From contig QIIW01000033.1 in the NCBI GenBank assembly GCA_003231645.1, positions 1 through 40,143 on the forward strand: a DNA stretch of 40,143 nt. The letters are read 5' to 3'. Under the pieces are notes generated by a model that searched no databases, was not told the origin of the DNA, and saw only the letters and a program-made list of their open reading frames with translations. Shown here piece after piece: positions 25,596-34,539 of the stretch. The DNA comes from Acidimicrobiia bacterium. Its GTDB lineage: Bacteria > Actinomycetota > Acidimicrobiia > Acidimicrobiales > Aldehydirespiratoraceae. The translations under genes and the position numbers were made by a program. Each line of letters starts with the position of its first letter. The stretch's first letter is position 1.

Positions 25596-27146
25596 TCAGG
25601 TATAGATCCGGGTGCAGCTGTCGCCGGCCCACAGTGCCGTGACCAAACCGTCGGGATCACGGGTCGAGGTGGTGCCCAGAAGCACACCGCCACTTGCCGG
25701 ATTGGTCACCGCGAACAGCCCCGACGGGTCATCCGGAATGGCCTCGACGACGGTCACCGCCGTGCCGTAGGTGACGTTGAGGAACCCGACGGTGGCTCCG
25801 TAACCGAGCCCGTCGACCGTCACGAGGCCGACCGGTCTGCCGATTCCGTCGACGAACCACTGGGTGAACTTTCCGACACCCGAGTCGAGCACGTCTTCGG
25901 TGAAGACGACCTCGAGATTGCCCCAATCGAGGATTCTCGTTCGCGCCCCGATACAGAACGACGTTTCGTACCATCCAGAGTCGAGGTCCGGACCCCCCAA
26001 CACGCCATTGATGGCGTCGATCACCGCCTTGTCGTCCTGTCCGAAGGTCAGAACCGCTCCGGTGTCGAGCTGAAGGCCGGTCTCCACGAGGGTGACGGGG
26101 CCGGGTTCACCCACCGGCAAGGGAATCGTGGTGGTCGAGGTGGTCGTCGTCGAGGTGGTCGAGGTGGACGACGTAGTGGTGGAGGTGCTGGACGTGGTGG
26201 TTGAACTCGAAGTGGTGGTGGCCGCCGTGGTGGTGGTGGCAAGCGTGGTGGTAGTGGCTGCCGTGGTGGTCGTGACCGGGGCCACGGATCCCGAACTCCC
26301 ACTACGGGCGAGGGCGACCACACCGATCACCGCACCCGCCGCGATGAGAACCGCGACTGCGATCAGCAGGCCGATCGGTGCTCGTCGGTCGGGCTCCTCG
26401 AACAGCGGCGCGTCCGGGGGCGCCACCCGGGACATCGCCCGCGTCGGATCGGCGGCCGACGAGATACCCGAGGCGGCACCGGGGCGCGGCGTCGCAGCCG
26501 TGGGGGGTACTGACGTCTGGTCGAACACCGAACGCGGGCCCTTGGGTGATTCGGGTGCTCGGCCCGGGGGCCGAACGGCCGGACCGCCGACCACCCCCCC
26601 GAAATCCTCACGCGTGACGATCGGCGGTGGAATGTCGGCCGAACGGGCGACCAACGCCGCTGCTGCCGCCAGGGCCACGGCCGGATCGACCTCGGGCCGT
26701 CTGGATTGCGCCACGGTGGCCGGAACGAGAACGACGTCGGTGACACCCGCCGCCGCGCCGGTCTGCACCAGGCGGTCGCGTTCGTCGCGGTTCCAGTCGT
26801 CGGGCACCACCAGCGCGAGGCGTCGCGGGGTGGATCCGGCCGACGCCGTGGCCCGCCCCACCACATGGGCGAGCACCGCGGTGAGTGCTCCGACCCGACC
26901 GGCCCGGGCCCGGTTCATCGGATCGGTCGCGATCGGACCGCTCGATCGCAATGCCGCCTCACCCACGAGAACAGCCCCGTCGGGGCTCTGGGCCACCGCC
27001 GCAGTGGCGTGAAGTTCGGTCGCACCGAGTTGGACGGGTTCGAGTGATCCGTCGACATGGAGCAGAACGGCCGTTACCTGCGTGGGGTCGACGGACACGC
27101 CGAGAGTGGTCGGGGACTCGGGCTTGGAATCGGATGTGTCGGCCAT
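25596..27146 (-). CDS. Actin-like (Hsp70-fold fragment) single-pass membrane protein
   Basis: Predicted 516 residues from the ATG at 27146, with GGAGG 6 bases upstream. Residues about 12-170 resemble half of an Hsp70/actin ATPase: LGVSVDPTQVTAVLL (phosphate-1-like strand), GAVLVGEAAL, and RRLALVVPDDW as found in DnaK-like proteins. A Pro/Arg-rich linker follows, then one TM helix at about residues 255-278 (IGLLIAVAVLIAAGAVIGVV). After that comes an almost pure Thr/Ser stretch of about 50 residues encoded by GTG/GGT-type repeats on the plus strand. The C-terminal 155 residues form an external domain (FGQDDKAVIDAINGVLGG, two Cys: SFCIGA and DSCTRIY) that could be disulfide-linked. Role unknown; a transenvelope sensor is a reasonable guess. 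Confidence 0.75.
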   Translation of the reverse strand: MADTSDSKPESPTTLGVSVDPTQVTAVLLHVDGSLEPVQLGATELHATAAVAQSPDGAVLVGEAALRSSGPIATDPMNRARAGRVGALTAVLAHVVGRATASAGSTPRRLALVVPDDWNRDERDRLVQTGAAAGVTDVVLVPATVAQSRRPEVDPAVALAAAAALVARSADIPPPIVTREDFGGVVGGPAVRPPGRAPESPKGPRSVFDQTSVPPTAATPRPGAASGISSAADPTRAMSRVAPPDAPLFEEPDRRAPIGLLIAVAVLIAAGAVIGVVALARSGSSGSVAPVTTTTAATTTTLATTTTAATTTSSSTTTSSTSTTTSSTSTTSTTTTSTTTIPLPVGEPGPVTLVETGLQLDTGAVLTFGQDDKAVIDAINGVLGGPDLDSGWYETSFCIGARTRILDWGNLEVVFTEDVLDSGVGKFTQWFVDGIGRPVGLVTVDGLGYGATVGFLNVTYGTAVTVVEAIPDDPSGLFAVTNPASGGVLLGTTSTRDPDGLVTALWAGDSCTRIYT

Positions 27147-27463
27147 GTGGAACCTCCGTCGGCCCTGGCTCGCCGACGATGCACGCCGGGATCGTAACCC
27201 CGCTACGGCCGATAGACCGACTCTCCGCCGGTTGTCGTGTCGACGACCGGGCCGACCCCGACGCGGAGAAGCGACCTGCAGACCCCAGGGGCGGCAGACC
27301 GCTTCTCCGTCGTCCACGAGCCGTACCAAGGAGGGAAACGGACCCGGACTGTCGATGCCGGCTCGCTGGGGGGTAGCGGCCGACATCGTTGTTGTGTTGA
27401 TTAAAGCGAGTCGAGCACGATCTTTCCAACAGTTTCGGCGAATATGTGGCATCATTCACAACG
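27147..27463. other. Divergent intergenic region upstream of lysR
   Basis: There is no gene. It holds the promoters of both neighbours. TGTG-N8-CACA at 27445-27460, just before the lysR start, is a possible LysR autoregulatory site; the region near 27390-27405 (GTGTTGATTAAAGC) is unusually AT-rich. Confidence 0.4.
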
Positions 27464-28399
27464 ATGGATCTTCGCCAGTTACAAGCCCTTCTCGCGGTGG
27501 CCGAGCATCAGTCGTTCTCAGCGGCCGCCCGGTCGTTGCACACCGTCCAGTCCAACGTGTCGACCCACGTCGCCCGCCTCGAGAAAGAGCTCGGTTCGCG
27601 GCTCATCGATCGCTCCCACGGAGTGCTCACCGTTGAGGGCGAGATCGTGGCCGACCGGGCCAGAAGGGTCATTGCCGAGATCAGGTCGATCGAGGACGAC
27701 CTCAACTCGGTACGCAACGAGATCACCGGCGCCGTGCGTATTGGCGTGATCGGCACTACCGCACGCTGGCTGATTCCCCCGTTGCTGATCGCCATGAAGA
27801 CCAAACACCCGATGGTCGAGATGAAGGTCATCGAGGCCACCACCACCTCGTTGATCCCGATGATCCTCTCCGACCAGATCGACACGGCAATCGTCAATCT
27901 TCCTGTCGACGACCCCGATATCGACACCAAGAACCTTTTCACCGAGGACCACATCGTCGTCGCCCCACTCGGCCACCCACTCGCGGCCTTCGATCGCGTG
28001 TCGTTGAAAGAACTCGCTCGCCACGAGGTGCTGCTGCCGCCGCCCGGCACCGCGTTCCGCGACGCGATCGATGCCGATGCCGCCCGCCGTGGGGTCGAGC
28101 TGAAGGTGCTGGCCGAGGTCGACGGCCTTCGGCTTCTGACCTCGCTGGCCTTCCAGGGTTTCGGACCGGCGATCGTGCCGTCCGGCGCCACCCCCCAGTG
28201 GCTCCACGGTGACTGGAAGCGGGTCGGAGTCGATGGGCTCTCGCAACGTCGGGTCGGGTTGGCCTTTCCACGCCGGACGATGCCGTCGGCCCCCACCCGT
28301 GCGACGATCACCGTCGTGTGCGAGGTCATCGCCGATGCCAACGATTCGGCCGTGGAGATCAACCCCGACCAATCCATCCTGCCCGTGACCCAGGCATGA
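27464..28399 (+). CDS. LysR-family transcriptional regulator
   Basis: Predicted 311 residues. The start is the ATG at 27464 giving MDLRQLQALLAVAEHQSFS, the standard LysR N-terminus; a GTG 18 bases upstream is an alternative. The HTH runs SAAARSLHTVQSNVSTHVARLE. The C-terminal periplasmic-binding-protein-like effector domain begins GAVRIGVIGTTARWL and includes IDTAIVNLPVDD and VVAPLGHPLA. The carboxyltransferase gene follows 30 bp downstream on the same strand, so the two are probably co-transcribed, unlike the usual divergent LysR layout. Confidence 0.93.
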   Translation: MDLRQLQALLAVAEHQSFSAAARSLHTVQSNVSTHVARLEKELGSRLIDRSHGVLTVEGEIVADRARRVIAEIRSIEDDLNSVRNEITGAVRIGVIGTTARWLIPPLLIAMKTKHPMVEMKVIEATTTSLIPMILSDQIDTAIVNLPVDDPDIDTKNLFTEDHIVVAPLGHPLAAFDRVSLKELARHEVLLPPPGTAFRDAIDADAARRGVELKVLAEVDGLRLLTSLAFQGFGPAIVPSGATPQWLHGDWKRVGVDGLSQRRVGLAFPRRTMPSAPTRATITVVCEVIADANDSAVEINPDQSILPVTQA

Positions 28400-28429
28400 C
28401 CGGGCGCTCTTCGAGAAGGTCCGAGACCC

Positions 28430-29791
28430 GTGGCTGACGTATCGTCCACCGATTCCCTGCCGATTCGAGCGCTGGCCTCCGGATTTGTTCGAACCCGTGT
28501 AACCGAGTTCGGCGGTCGAAGGGTGGTCGACATCGACGCCCGCGGCGAGACCCGCGCCGGGTCTCTGTCTCCTGAAGACGGTCACACCATCGCCTGCGGT
28601 GCTGCCCTCGCGCTCGAGCAGCACATTCCCCTCGTACTTCGCCTGGCATCGAGCGGGGCCGACATATCCGAGGGCGTGGCGGCGCTCGCCGGGTGGGCCG
28701 ACGCCGCCCGTCATCTCACCAGATGCTCGGGGGTGGTACCGATCATCGTGATCGTGTCGGGAGCCACGGTGTCGGGACCGGCGTTGATGCTCGGGCTGGC
28801 CGACATGGTGATCATGACCACCGACGCCTACGCGTTCGTGTCCGGCCCGATGATGGTCACCCAGTTCACGGGCGTTCCAATCGACAACGCCGAGCTCGGC
28901 GGCGCGTCGATTCACCTCACCTCGTCGGGGGTGGCGGCCTTCCTCGCCGCCGACACGGACGAAGCCGACGAAATCGCCATCGACGTCCTGGCGTTCCTTC
29001 CCGACCACACCGACTCGGCCCCTCCCGCCATTGTGTGCTCCGACCCCGTCGATCGGCCGACCCCGGAGGCCTACGAAATCCTCCCCGAGTCGGCCAATGG
29101 CTCCTACGACGTGCGGGAGGTGATCGAGGTGATCATCGACGACGGCTGCTTCCTCGAACCCCACGCCGACTGGGCCGCCAATCTGGTCACCGGATTCGGC
29201 CGCATCGGCGGTCGGGCGGTGGGCATCGTGGCCAACCAACCCCAGACCGTGGCCGGCACTCTCGACATCGATGCGTCGCGTAAGGGCGCGGCCTTCGTGT
29301 CGCTGTGTGATTCGTTCAATCTCCCGCTCGTCACATTGGTTGACACCTCGGGCTTTTATCCGGGCAAGGACCTCGAATGGCGCGGCATGATTCGATATGG
29401 GGCTCAGATGGCGTTCGCCTATGCCCGCGCCACCGTTCCCAGGGTCAACCTCACCACGCGCAAGTCCTACGGTGGTGCCTACATCGTCATGGACTCCAAG
29501 GAAATGGGCAACGACGTCGCCCTCGCTTGGCCGTCGGCCGAGATCGCGGTGATGGGGGCCGGCGGGGCGGTCGAGATCCTTCACCGTCGCGAAACACCCG
29601 AGCGCCGCCGGGAACTCCAGAGCGCCTACGAACAACGACTTCTCAACCCGTACATCGCCGCCGAACGGGGCACGATCGACGCGGTGATCGACCCGGCCGA
29701 CACTCGCCGTGAGATCCACTGCGCCCTCGAGATGCTCTCGTCGAAGCGGGAGATGATCCCGTGGCGACGCCACGACAATTCACCGCTGTGA
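28430..29791 (+). CDS. Acyl-CoA carboxylase carboxyltransferase (beta) subunit
   Basis: Predicted 453 residues from the GTG at 28430, in the crotonase-fold carboxyltransferase family (AccD/PccB-like). N-terminal half: IACGAALALEQHIPLVLRLASSG and VIVSGATVSGPALMLGLADM with an oxyanion-type glycine stretch. C-terminal half: GRAVGIVANQPQ, DIDASRKGAAFVSLCDSFNLP and LTTRKSYGGAYIVM, the acyl-CoA side. It is about 60-70 residues shorter than typical PccB at the N-terminus. No biotin carboxylase or biotin carrier is adjacent, so the partner must be elsewhere. Moves a carboxyl group from biotin to acetyl-, propionyl- or another acyl-CoA; which one cannot be told. Confidence 0.88.
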   Translation: MADVSSTDSLPIRALASGFVRTRVTEFGGRRVVDIDARGETRAGSLSPEDGHTIACGAALALEQHIPLVLRLASSGADISEGVAALAGWADAARHLTRCSGVVPIIVIVSGATVSGPALMLGLADMVIMTTDAYAFVSGPMMVTQFTGVPIDNAELGGASIHLTSSGVAAFLAADTDEADEIAIDVLAFLPDHTDSAPPAIVCSDPVDRPTPEAYEILPESANGSYDVREVIEVIIDDGCFLEPHADWAANLVTGFGRIGGRAVGIVANQPQTVAGTLDIDASRKGAAFVSLCDSFNLPLVTLVDTSGFYPGKDLEWRGMIRYGAQMAFAYARATVPRVNLTTRKSYGGAYIVMDSKEMGNDVALAWPSAEIAVMGAGGAVEILHRRETPERRRELQSAYEQRLLNPYIAAERGTIDAVIDPADTRREIHCALEMLSSKREMIPWRRHDNSPL

Positions 29792-29934
29792 CCCCGGTGC
29801 GCCCCTGATCTCCAGCTTGAACCGGTGCCCAATGGTGCTCGACTCGCCCGCATGTGGGACATGGGTGCGAATCCGTCTACGATCCGAGCACCGCCCCGAA
29901 GGTGGGGGGTCCGCGAAAACTGGGAGCAGCGCAG

Positions 29935-31200
29935 GTGGCCGAGAGCATCACTATCACCGACAATCGTACCGGCGAATCGGCCGAGATTCCGATCGTCAAC
30001 GGGGGTGTCGAGTCATCGGAATGGCGCAAGTTGCTGCCGGGAATCTGGTTCTCCGACCCGGGAATCGCCACCACCGCCGCCACATCGAGTGCCATCACCT
30101 ATCTCGACGGCGAAAACGGCGTCCTCCGATACCGCGGCTACCCGATCGAACAGCTCGCCGAGCAGAGCACGTTCCTCGAGGTCGCCTACCTGCTGGTCCA
30201 CGGCGAACTACCCAACACCGCGCAGCTCGACGGATGGACCGACGACATCACCCACCACACATACATTCACGAGAACTTCCGCAAGCGGGTGTTCGACGCC
30301 TTCCACTACGACGCCCACCCTATGGGCCTGCTCACATCCGGGGTGGCCGGACTCTCGACCTTCTACCCCGAGGCCAAGGACATCGAGGATCCCGACAACC
30401 GCAGGGCCCAGATCGTCCGCCTCATCGCCAAGATGCCGACGCTCGCCGCCGCGGCGTTCCGTTTCTCGAAGGGGCTCCCGTTCGTCTATCCCGACAACGA
30501 ACTCGACTATCCGAGCAACTTCCTCCACATGATGTTCCAGGTGGGGGACACCTACGAGATCGATCCGGCTCTGCACCGGGCCATGCAGATCCTGTTCATT
30601 CTCCACGCCGACCACGAGCAGAACTGCTCGACCACCGCGGCCCGCGTCGTCGGCTCGGCCCACGCCGACCCCTACTCCTCGATCGCCGCGGCGTGCGCCG
30701 CCCTCTACGGCCCCCGCCACGGTGGAGCCAACGAGGCCGTGTTGAAGATGTTGGCCGACATCGGCAGCTACGACCGAGTCGACGACTTCATCGCGAGCGT
30801 CAAGGCCGGTGAAGGTCGTCTGATGGGCTTCGGGCACCGCGTATACAAGAACTACGACCCCCGGGCCCGCATCATCAAGGGCGCCGCCCACGACGTGTTC
30901 GCGGTCACCGGAAAGAATCCGCTCCTCGACATTGCCCTGAAGCTCGAGGAGGCCGCCCTCAGCGACGAGTACTTCATCAGCCGGAAGCTCTATCCCAACG
31001 TCGACTTCTACTCGGGCCTGATCTACCAGTCGCTGGGATTCCCGACTGAGATATTCACGGTGCTCTTCGCCATCGGGCGTACGCCGGGCTGGCTCTCGCA
31101 CTGGGACGAGATGCTCGAACAGAGCAGTCGTATCGCCCGGCCCCGTCAGCTCTACATCGGTGCCGACGAGCGGACCTACGTGCCGATCACCGACCGCTGA
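29935..31200 (+). CDS. gltA: Citrate synthase
   Basis: Condenses oxaloacetate and acetyl-CoA to citrate. Predicted 421 residues, typical of the large GltA type. I chose the GTG at 29935, with GGGAG about 10 bases upstream, because VAESITITDNRTGES matches the family start; the frame is open back to 29854. Catalytic histidines are in LHADHEQNCSTT and GFGHRVYKNYDPRA; GPRHGGANEAV and the late NVDFYSGLIYQSLGFP are also family signatures. It ends 25 bp from the convergent GGDEF/EAL gene. Confidence 0.96.
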   Translation: MAESITITDNRTGESAEIPIVNGGVESSEWRKLLPGIWFSDPGIATTAATSSAITYLDGENGVLRYRGYPIEQLAEQSTFLEVAYLLVHGELPNTAQLDGWTDDITHHTYIHENFRKRVFDAFHYDAHPMGLLTSGVAGLSTFYPEAKDIEDPDNRRAQIVRLIAKMPTLAAAAFRFSKGLPFVYPDNELDYPSNFLHMMFQVGDTYEIDPALHRAMQILFILHADHEQNCSTTAARVVGSAHADPYSSIAAACAALYGPRHGGANEAVLKMLADIGSYDRVDDFIASVKAGEGRLMGFGHRVYKNYDPRARIIKGAAHDVFAVTGKNPLLDIALKLEEAALSDEYFISRKLYPNVDFYSGLIYQSLGFPTEIFTVLFAIGRTPGWLSHWDEMLEQSSRIARPRQLYIGADERTYVPITDR

Positions 31201-31225
31201 TCGCGGAGGGTGCCACACCTCGGCC

Positions 31226-34200
31226 CTACGCCCCGAGCAGTCTCTCGATGTCGGCGGCCGGCGCGGGTCGAGCCAGATAGAAACCTTGGGCCCGATCACA
31301 GCCGAGATTCAACAGATCGGTGATCTGCCGCGGATTCTCGATCCCTTCGGCCACCACGTCCAAGCCGAGCACGCGTGCCAGATTCACGATCGTCTCGACG
31401 ATCCCGGTGTCCTCGTCGTCGATGCCGACACCGTCGACGAACGACTTGTCGATCTTCAGGATGTCGACCGGGAAGCGCTTGAGGTAGGCGAGCGACGAAT
31501 AGCCGGTTCCGAAATCGTCGATCGCCAGCTTGACCCCCAATTGGCTGATGGCCGTGAGCAGACCCATCGCCTCGGGGATATCGCCCATGATCGACGTCTC
31601 GGTCACCTCGAGGCACAGGCGGTCGGGCCTGAGCCCCGACGATCGCAGGGCATCGCGAATCTCGTCGGCCACCTCCGGGCGCAGTTGCCGGACCGAGAGG
31701 TTGACACGCATGGTGAGGTGATGGCCGAGGCGGTGCCACTCGACGGCCTGCCTGGTCGCCTCCTGCAGGACCCAGCGGCCCAGTTCGACGATCATCCCGG
31801 ATTCCTCCGCGACCTCGATGAACGCGCCGGCGCTGAGCAACCCCCGTTCTGGATGGTGCCATCTGACCAGCGCCTCGGTGCCGATGATGTGGCCGGAACT
31901 CAACCGGACCTCGGGCTGATAGTGGACTTCGAACTCGCCGTTTCCGAGGGCAACGCGGAGTTCAGCTTCGAGTCTCAACTTCGAGGTGACCTCGTGACGC
32001 AGGGCATCGTCGAACATGACCCAGCGATCACGACCGATCCGCTTGGCCTTGTCCATCGCGGCGTCGGCATGCCGGAGCAATTCCTCGACGTCGTCACACC
32101 GGTCGGCCATCGCTACGCCGGCACTGATCGTGAGGATGACCTCCCGCCCGTTCACCCGTATCGGTTCGTGTACGGCGGCCAATATGCGACTGGCGGCCGC
32201 GGCCGCGTCGGATTCACCGAGTGGTCCGTGCAGGTGGACCGCGAACTCGTCGCCGCCCAGGCGGCAGATCTGATCGGCCGGCCCGATCTCCGCTCGGAGC
32301 CTCTCGGCACAGGCCACGAGTGCCCCGTCGCCGGTGTGGTGACCGAACGTGTCATTGATGGCACGGAAGTTGTCGATGTCGACGACCATCACCACACAGC
32401 CGTCCTCGCAATGAGCCCGATCGACCGACGCGATGAAGTGGTCACGGTTGGGCAGGTCTGTGAGCTGGTCGTAGCTGGCACGATGTTCGAGCAACAGGTG
32501 GTTCCGTCTGGCATCGGTTATGTCCTCGATGTGAAACAGATGCAGCACGTCGGGCCGGCCGGGCAGCCTGATGTCGCTGGATCGGGCCCGGCCCCATACG
32601 ACACGGCCATCCGGTCGCCGATACGGAAGGACCGTCGGTCCCTTCCAGTCTTCCGGCCTTTCATCGGCGGTATCGCCCTCGACCAACACCTCGGTGACCG
32701 ATCGTCCGATGAGTTCGTCCCGCGAGCGGCCGGTGAATCTCAGGTAGGCGTCGTTGCAGCTGATCAGGATTCTGTCCCGGTCACGGATGGTGACCGCCGA
32801 TGGGGCCGACTCGAAGGCGACGCTGACGGTGTCTTGGGCGGCCAACCGGTTCAGTGTGCCCGACAGCAGGGTGGCGGCCCTCGAGAACATCCGTCGACGT
32901 GGCTCGTCAATCGGCCCATCGTCATCGCTGAGCACGAGCAGGTGGATGCGTTCGGCCCCGGCGTAGGGCGCCGAGGCAATGGTGAGCCGCCGGGGAACCG
33001 GATCGAGGTCGTGCCCGGCCGTCGACCTCAACCAGTTGGGCACGAAATCGATCGAATGGTCGAGTACCTCACCGGGAGGCGGGGTCTTCGCGGCAACCTT
33101 GGCCGGGAGCACATCGGAGAAGGGTCCATCTTCGGAGAACCCGCAGGTCCTGCACCGGGACCTCACCACCAGGTCCTTGGGTTGGCCCTCCGACACGGAA
33201 TCGGTCGGAAACATCCTCCAGAGTGAGATCTGGGTGGCACCGACCTGCTCCGCCAGTCGGTCGAGCGCCTCGGTGAACACCCCCGGCGTCGACCTGCCGG
33301 TGAGCACCGTGGCCATCTCCTGCAGGACCGAGTCCTGGTCCTGTTGCACCAGTACCGCCCGTTCCAAGCCGACGCGATGACGGTGTTGAGCAACCAGCGC
33401 GGCCACCGATCGAATCAGTCCGAGTTCCTGGTCGTCCCACTCGTCGGGGTGCCACGACTTGGCAATCAGGACTCCGCCGGATGCGCCGTCGGGTCCGATG
33501 CGGCATTCAACCCTCCCGGAGGTCACGAGCATCTCGTCGCCCACCGGTATCCCCGGCCGGATCGAGTCGGAAATGTTCGTGCCGGATTCGGCCGACCACG
33601 ACCAGGCCAGGTCGGCGGTCTCGACGACGGTGGTGGACAGGTAAACACCGAGGCTGTCGGCTCCGAGGGCCGACCCGAGTAGCGCCAGCGCATTCTCCAT
33701 GACCGACGTTTCGCTGTCGGGTGAGGCGTCGACCAGACCGGACGTGATACTCGCCAACGCCAGATTCACCTCGGCCCGTCTGACGAGAGCGGCCTCAGCC
33801 TCGACCCGCCGACGAAGACTTCCGACCAGGGCCGCGAATCCCGCCACCGACGCCAGCAGAAACTCGACCCACCATGCATCGGACTCCACGAACTCCGGGA
33901 AGGCGAAGGTGACCGCCCCGACCACCTCGTCATCGTCATCGTTCACCCCGAGGAACGGTGCGGCAACGATCGTGTCGTGCCGACGAGGTTCGTCCTCGGA
34001 AAAGTGCTGGGCGAACGAGACCACACTCGCGCCCCGCGAGTTCCGGACTGCCTGCGAGACCGGATGGTCCAGCGAGATCACCTCGGTCGGATAGCCGGCC
34101 ATCGGCCCGTGCTCCGGGTCGACCCACACGTAGGTGCGGTGCACCTTGCCGTCGGGCCCGTCGTCCCAGATGGTGGCGATCGAGCATTCGAGCACCCGGG

Positions 34201-34402
34201 CGAGGCGTTCGAGGCCGTCGTCGATCGCTGCCGCGAAGGTCGACCGGTCGGCCTTCAGGAAGTCGCCTCCGATCTCGGCGAGGATCTGTTCGACCGTGAG
34301 TGGGCAGCACCGGGTGGAGTCGACATCGGCGCCCGCCGGTAGGCGGCGCGAGCAGTGGCCGTCCCCCATCGCGACGCAACCCGGTGAGTCCACAGGATCC
34401 AT
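31226..34402 (-). CDS. GAF-PAS-GGDEF-EAL cyclic-di-GMP turnover protein
   Basis: Predicted 1058 residues, soluble, with no TM helix. N-terminal 500 residues hold GAF-like domains (one around SIATIWDDGPDGKVHRTYVW, a second around GADSLGVYLS, a third around GATQISLWRMF). A PAS domain follows (VAFESAPSAVTIRDRDRIL ... CNDAYLRFTGRS). The GGDEF domain has intact GGDEF near residue 714, and the EAL domain has EALVRWHHP near 841, DDFGTGYSSLAYLKRFP and EGIEN. Both catalytic signatures are complete, so it may make and break c-di-GMP according to GAF/PAS input. A CRTCGFSEDG stretch in the third GAF has two Cys that might bind metal or sense redox. The ATG at 34402 is my start; a TTG at 34462 extends the frame but has no ribosome site. 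Confidence 0.93.
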   Translation of the reverse strand: MDPVDSPGCVAMGDGHCSRRLPAGADVDSTRCCPLTVEQILAEIGGDFLKADRSTFAAAIDDGLERLARVLECSIATIWDDGPDGKVHRTYVWVDPEHGPMAGYPTEVISLDHPVSQAVRNSRGASVVSFAQHFSEDEPRRHDTIVAAPFLGVNDDDDEVVGAVTFAFPEFVESDAWWVEFLLASVAGFAALVGSLRRRVEAEAALVRRAEVNLALASITSGLVDASPDSETSVMENALALLGSALGADSLGVYLSTTVVETADLAWSWSAESGTNISDSIRPGIPVGDEMLVTSGRVECRIGPDGASGGVLIAKSWHPDEWDDQELGLIRSVAALVAQHRHRVGLERAVLVQQDQDSVLQEMATVLTGRSTPGVFTEALDRLAEQVGATQISLWRMFPTDSVSEGQPKDLVVRSRCRTCGFSEDGPFSDVLPAKVAAKTPPPGEVLDHSIDFVPNWLRSTAGHDLDPVPRRLTIASAPYAGAERIHLLVLSDDDGPIDEPRRRMFSRAATLLSGTLNRLAAQDTVSVAFESAPSAVTIRDRDRILISCNDAYLRFTGRSRDELIGRSVTEVLVEGDTADERPEDWKGPTVLPYRRPDGRVVWGRARSSDIRLPGRPDVLHLFHIEDITDARRNHLLLEHRASYDQLTDLPNRDHFIASVDRAHCEDGCVVMVVDIDNFRAINDTFGHHTGDGALVACAERLRAEIGPADQICRLGGDEFAVHLHGPLGESDAAAAASRILAAVHEPIRVNGREVILTISAGVAMADRCDDVEELLRHADAAMDKAKRIGRDRWVMFDDALRHEVTSKLRLEAELRVALGNGEFEVHYQPEVRLSSGHIIGTEALVRWHHPERGLLSAGAFIEVAEESGMIVELGRWVLQEATRQAVEWHRLGHHLTMRVNLSVRQLRPEVADEIRDALRSSGLRPDRLCLEVTETSIMGDIPEAMGLLTAISQLGVKLAIDDFGTGYSSLAYLKRFPVDILKIDKSFVDGVGIDDEDTGIVETIVNLARVLGLDVVAEGIENPRQITDLLNLGCDRAQGFYLARPAPAADIERLLGA

Positions 34403-34416
34403 ATCATCTCGGATCG

Positions 34417-34449
34417 TCAATTGGTGGGGCAAATTGAGAATTCGGGCAT
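34417..34449 (-). other. Possible leader peptide before the GGDEF/EAL gene
   Basis: A strong GGAGG lies 6 bases before an ATG that opens a 10-codon frame (MPEFSICPTN) ending 14 bases upstream of the main ATG, which itself has only a weak ribosome site. It may couple or attenuate translation of the main gene. Confidence 0.3.
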
Positions 34450-34539
34450 TGAGATCCTCCAATCGTGGTATCCGGCATCGAACGTGCGGCCACCGGCCGA
34501 GACCCGCAACATCCGGCCCCCCGGTGCTCGATCTCGGAC

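Noticed and set aside
26128..26280. Simple GTG/GGT-rich repeat as a CRISPR or other array
   Set aside because: It is the coding DNA of the Thr/Ser stalk; there are no regular repeats with unique spacers, and no CRISPR array was seen anywhere.
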